This document shows, in pieces, positions 59,381-64,000 of a stretch of DNA of 64,000 nt. Made by a program: the position numbers and the translations under genes. The stretch spans positions 71,605,783 through 71,669,782 of the forward strand of contig NC_092524.1 in assembly GCF_037038585.1 (NCBI RefSeq), written 5' to 3'. The notes below the pieces were generated by a model. That model searched no databases. It was not told where the DNA came from and saw only the letters and a program-made list of their open reading frames with translations. Origin of the DNA: Patagioenas fasciata. Its lineage: Eukaryota > Chordata > Aves > Columbiformes > Columbidae. Each line of letters starts with the position of its first letter. Position 1 is the first letter of the stretch.

Positions 59381-62300
59381 GCCGGGGGGCGGCTGCCGGC
59401 CTGTGGGCCGGGGGCTGCGGCTGTTTGGGGCGCTGCCCCCGCTTTGTTTTCCTAGGGGAGCCCCCCCCTGCTTTTTGGGGGTTGTGGTACGTGCACGTGT
59501 AAATGACACAATGAGAGTAAATGACACAATGAGCTGCCTGTCGGGGCCGTTTCCCTCGTGTCGCGTGACGGTGTCACTTGTGGCGCCCCAGCGTGAGCAG
59601 GGGCCGGCGATGCGGGTGGGGGATGCGGGGGTCAAAAGGGAGTCCCCCTGAAAAGAGGGGGTCACAGTCCCAACGTGCCTGAAAATTCCCGGGGGAGGAG
59701 AACACGTGTTCGACCTGTAAACACGAGTGTGGGAATTGCAAACAGAGAAATCTGTCCTTGGTATTTATATATTGCAGGATGGCATTCACGTGTCTATCAA
59801 ATGCTTTTATATCAACGCCCTTTTCTACTCTATTATATAAAGGATTTTTAGAATGTAAAAAATTCCTGTTGATGGTTTTAAAAATACCAATATCTTGTCT
59901 ATATGTAAATTAAAAAATGAAGGACTTTTTAAAATGAGAAAAAATTATATAGAAAGCAATTTAAAATAGAGAAAAGTGTGAGTAGGTAGAGCTACCTGTA
60001 GTGACTGTGCGTTACATAATCTAAACGGATATTAAATATCATCTCTATGTATTCACTCATACCCGTGTACGTATTTTTTTAATAAGTGCAAATAGATATC
60101 TCCGTCTAAACCTATGTAATTGTAAATATGTCAAAATCTGTAGATCTGGAAAGATCCTGAAGCAATGCGGGGCTGTGGGCCCGACGTCCGCTTCCTGCGG
60201 CGGGCGAGAGAGCGAGCCCCTCTCTCCGGGTGGCGAAGGCTCCCTCTGCGCGGCGTGCGGCGGGCCGGGGGCCAACGTGCGCGGCAGGGTCCGTGCGCGT
60301 ATCCTGGAGCGGGACGGCTGCCTGGCGAGCGAGCCAGCGAGGCTCCATGTCCCCGAAGCCTCGTCTCGTAGGAGCCCTGACACCCCACCGTGTTCTCCTA
60401 GGCTGAGGACGGCCGAGCGCCCCGAGTTACCGGAGAGGAAGGGAGGAGAGAAGGAGACAGGAGCGTCTGAGCTGTTAGAAGCCTCCTGGCAGCCACCGAA
60501 AGCGAGAGCCGCTGTGAGTCCCTGGCCCTCGGGGCCTCGTCCCCGGCTTGTGTGTCCTGGTGCCTCCCTGCCCCTCCGTCTCCTTTTTCCCCACGCTTTC
60601 TCTGGCCCGTTCTTTTCCCTGCCATTAGTTTCCTCTCTGTGTCTGTATGTGCTGCTCTGTCTCTTTCCTTCCTCCCTCCCTTCGCCGTCTCTCTCTCTGT
60701 GCCTTTGTCGTGCTCGGCGTTGCCGGCTTTCTTCATTCCGTACGGCACTGTTCCCGTCCTCGTTCGCGTTCTGAGCCTTTGTCCCGCCCCGTTTTTTTTC
60801 TCTCTTTTTATTTTCTTTTTTCCTGTCCTCCGTCTCTCCGCGGGGCTCCTCATTCCTCTCTTTCTTCCTCCAAGCCCCTGTGTTCCCCGCGGTCTCTCGC
60901 TCTGCCATCGTTTTTGCCTGTTGCCCTCTCTCTTGCTTCCCGTTGATAGGAGGAACAAAAATCTTGTAGAAAGCCCTTGGCATAAGGCAGCAAGACCAGG
61001 CCTAACGGAACAGAAACCTAACAGAGAAACACTAGCTCTGTAGGGACTGGAGGTGGGGCAAAGCGGGATGTCGTTGGCTCGCAGGCTGGGAAAATGGGAC
61101 GTTCCACTAAATGGAGAAGGAGCTACTTGAGTAGCAGCACAAAATGACAGCGGGCGTGCTCAAGAAATGAGGTCGAGGAGCCGACACCGGGGCAGGGGGC
61201 ACCGGGCTCCAGGGGCACCGGGGACTGCTGGAGACTCTTGATGGACACTGGCATACCAGAGATGGACTGCCAGCGAAGGGTGGGGTTATGGAAAGAACTT
61301 CTGTTTAATGCACTAACTAAGCGGTAGAAGCAAATGAATATGCAATAGGTGTATGTAAAGAATACCAAGAAGCGTGAATCACACGTACGCTCAAATACAG
61401 GGGCCATCCTCTGAGCGTGCGGTGCGCTGTATTGAAATTGCCCGCCGTTTAACACTTTCAGAACAGCGTTAGAGAGTCTTTTTTGCCGACTTTTTGGTAT
61501 CTCTCCGCGTCCCGTGGTTCTTCGCCGTGTCCCCGTGTCCCGCTCCCTGCCCGTGGTCGCGTTCCTCTCTGTCCCGTTGACCGTGCCGGGTTTTTTTCCT
61601 CCGTCTCCGCGCCGCTGCCGCCGCGCCGATTTGTTTCTTTCTGTGCCCTGTTCCTGGTGCTCTTCCGGCCTCTTTTCCTCTGTCCCCGCCGCTGCTTTGA
61701 TCTCTGCCTTGTTTTTTCAGAGCCCTGTCCCTTTTCTCTCTTCTCGCTTTTGAAGAGAAGCTGCCAAGTTAACGTATACTGCGATGAAGTTATAGAAGGT
61801 GTACCCGTCATTAACCAGTTGACATGAGGTAAATGCTTTCTGACCGCCTGCACGATGAGGGGATATTTTTCACCTTTTAGATCCGTCTGCACGACAAGAG
61901 GGAGATGGAAGATTAAGTAACACGTTGTTTAGAAGCTGAGAGCTTAGTTTATATTTGACTAATAATTAACAGATGTATTGTCAGCGAGAAACTAAACGAT
62001 TATAACTAACATCGTCAAATGAAATAAAGAACGTGGCTTAGCAGTGCTGCTGACTCTGCCGTCCCGTTTCTTTCCCCGTTGCAGCCGGTGAGCCAGCCGG
62101 AGGACCCGCTCTGTCCGGCCGCAGGGCCCGTGGAGCCGAGGACTCTCTTGGCGCACCCCGGGGATGTCTCTGGAGAGACTCCTCGTCTCGGTCGGATCGC
62201 CGCGGGGACGGACGAGGACCTCTGGTGAGAAGTCTTTCTTCTCTGAAATTTGGGACCGGTCACGTGCTCGCGAACTGTCCGTAAGTCGTGGTACGGAATT

Positions 62301-62795
62301 TCGGCAGGATAGCGTGGACGGGGTTGCGAGCACCTTAGAGGTATACAGTAGTTGCTGTGGAGTTGTTTGTGCGGCCAGCTTTTGGTGTTGGTTGTTCCTG
62401 TGCTCCGTTGTGGTGCAAAGCTGGCTCTGTATGTAGCCGTGAAGTGTACTGTAGTTGGGTTTAATTCTTGGATGTGCCTTGGTTCTGACTATGCACTTGA
62501 ACACCGAAAACTACAGCAGGAGCTGCTGTGGCTTTAACTTGCAAGGAGTGTGAGCGTTGTGGAGCCATCTGTGTTGCAGAGTGTCCTAATTGCGGTGCTG
62601 AGTGTTAGAGAGATTTGAGCTGGGTACCGGAATTGTTTTGTTTTGGAGACGGTGGGATAAACTTGGAGTACAACTTGTGAGGGCGGTGTGTCGTGGGTAG
62701 GTTTGAGTATTATCTGTGGAGTACTGCTGTAGGTGTTAATAGTTATTTGCTCGTATTTGTTACAAGATGAGCCGTGTCGTTCCGTGTGACGCATA

Positions 62796-62967
62796 ATGGG
62801 AGGACGGCGTAGTAGCGGTATTCTGAAAAAGAGCCCGTTCGGGTGTATTTTAGCTCACAGGAAAGAGATTGAGGAACCACCTGGTGATAATGTGAATAGA
62901 GCAACCTTGATGAAATCTTGTGAGCAGAGGCCATTGTATAAATTGGACAAGGAAGGAAAGGCTGTGC
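62796..62967 (+). mobile_element. ERV gag start fragment, unit 8
   Basis: Same fragment with the TTC (Phe) variant. The base before the start context differs (GACGCATAATGG for GACGCGTAATGG). Confidence 0.65.
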
Positions 62968-63324
62968 GCAAAGCGCGGTGCTGCACCCGGGCGCCCCAAT
63001 GCCGTGCCGCAGCGCGCCTCAGTGCTGCCGCCCTGTGGCGAAACTCGGGTACTGCAGCGCACGGCCGGGGGCAGAGGCGCTGTTCGCCCCGCAGGGCTCG
63101 CGGCCAGGTATCTGTGTGTCAGTGTCCGTCCCCATTTGTGTAAAAACGACATCCCTGCCTCGGTGGCTCCTTAGAACGTTTAAAGATGTAAATATTGCTA
63201 CCACTAACATTGTCGATCCGGCTTCTTTCCTCAGTGTCAAGCAAAGGAGCGCGGTTTGTTGTTTCCTTTTAAAGGCGGCTGTTGGAAGCCGCGCGGGCAA
63301 AGGGCGTGGGGGTCCCGGCAGGGT

Positions 63325-63705
63325 GGCGAGAAGGCGAGTGAGGATGCAGAGCGGGCCAATCAGATCGCTCGGGAGGGCTGGAGGGGCGGAGCGCTGATAG
63401 GCGGGGAGAATGGCAATTGATGTGCGCAGGCAGCCAATCAGATTGCCAGAGGGGCGGGCGTTGAGGCCTCAGTACTGCGCATGCCCAAATTGCGCAGTCC
63501 TCAGTCAGGTCTGACCCTGTGGCGGGCACCTGGGCGCGGAGCGCGGGAAGGAGCATCCAATAGGAGGACGGCGCGCTGGGGTGAAAAGCAGCCAATCAGA
63601 GCGCACCGACTCAATCCTGTTTGAACAGCTGCCTCCCTGGCAAGCGCGTCCGTGGTGTCTCGGGGCGGGCACCGGGAGTTAACGGGGAAACGGGGGTCGA
63701 GGCGA
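63325..63705 (+). promoter_or_regulatory. CCAAT/GC-box promoter block, unit 8
   Basis: Same motif set with the MYB-type site. The spacer of the ACTGCGCA/TGCGCAGT inverted repeat has the C variant (TGCCCAAAT) otherwise found only in unit 1. Confidence 0.6.
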
Positions 63706-64000
63706 GGGAGGGGAGGCTGCGGAGCGCTCATTTTGGCCTCTCCTTCCCCTTGCCCTGCCTCTCCGTCCCTTTTGCCTCTCTCTCCCTCTCTCTGTGTCAC
63801 CTTGTCTTGCTCCCTGTCCCTATCTTTCTCTGACAAGCTGACCTGCTCCTTGCCCTCCTTTTGTATGGAATCACAGGCTCATTCTGCTTGGAGAAGACAT
63901 GTGCAATTTTCTAATGACTTGACGGTTTAGAGAAACGGCCTGGAAGAGATCATTCCTTTGTCTTTTTTTGGTGTGTGTTTTTTGTGTTGTTGTTTTTTTT

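Larger units (their letters stand above)
51592..60164 (+). repeat. Tandem array unit 7 (8573 bp)
   Basis: Same order. In segment A (about 54550) it carries GTGCCCGTCC, shared only with unit 1; all other units have GTGTCCGTCC. The hairpin has 17 T and 20 A. Confidence 0.97.
60165..64000 (+). repeat. Tandem array unit 8 (partial, cut by window end)
   Basis: The first 3836 bases of a further unit, ending inside the T arm of the hairpin, so the array continues beyond the window. It shares CATGCCCAAAT near 63480 and a shorter GTGTGTG run near 63971 only with unit 1. Private changes occur near 61521, 62398 and 62792. Confidence 0.97.

Noticed and set aside
156-64000. rDNA, histone or CRISPR array
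   Set aside because: No ribosomal RNA core sequences, no histone frames, and the repeat is kilobases long without short-repeat/spacer structure.

Overview
The window is eukaryotic, very probably vertebrate and most likely avian nuclear DNA. It holds no bacterial-style operons or dense coding. It shows spliceosomal exon/intron signals, CpG-rich promoter-like islands, pieces of endogenous retrovirus (ERV) and an exon of a vertebrate G-protein-coupled receptor gene (closest to NPFFR2). The assignment to birds is an inference from the receptor sequence and the ERV type and was not tested.

Almost the whole window (156-64000) is one head-to-tail tandem array of a unit of about 8.57 kb. Seven units are complete and an eighth runs off the right end: 156-8719, 8720-17294, 17295-25869, 25870-34444, 34445-43017, 43018-51591, 51592-60164 and 60165-64000. 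Only positions 1-155 lie outside the array, so its left edge is in view. Unit 1 is the most divergent. Units 2-8 differ by scattered substitutions and by the length of one poly(T)/poly(A) hairpin.

Order inside a unit (positions in unit 2): CpG-rich start with a candidate exon (8720-9068); polypyrimidine tract (to about 9500); LTR-like segment (9594-10053); two further candidate exons (10276-10383, 10640-10779); T/G-rich ERV leader-like sequence ending in a gag start fragment (11351-11522); 269-bp segment A (11523-11791); CpG-island promoter with four CCAAT boxes (11880-12260); pyrimidine tract and a 52-bp hairpin centred on CACGTG (12550-12601); candidate exons (donor at 12706; 12981-13056); segment B, a near-identical copy of A (13698-13966); exons 13965-14111 and 14486-14587; the last exon of an NPFFR2-like gene on the minus strand (14969-15809); an ERV RNase H/integrase fragment on the plus strand (15905-16510); G-rich sequence with a G-quadruplex motif; AT-rich tail (16800-17294).

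To convert unit-2 positions to other units: before 12550 add +8575 (unit 3), +17150 (4), +25725 (5), +34298 (6), +42872 (7), +51445 (8); after 12601 add +8575, +17150, +25723, +34297, +42870 for units 3-7. For unit 1 subtract 8564-8565 up to about 9340, 8558 from there to 12550, and 8575 after 12601.

I see no gene that I would call intact and protein coding. The simplest reading is a macrosatellite. Each unit carries its own promoter and could make a spliced plus-strand noncoding RNA that is antisense to a dead NPFFR2 exon and sense to ERV pieces. A germline lncRNA or piRNA-precursor array is an attractive hypothesis, not something the sequence proves.
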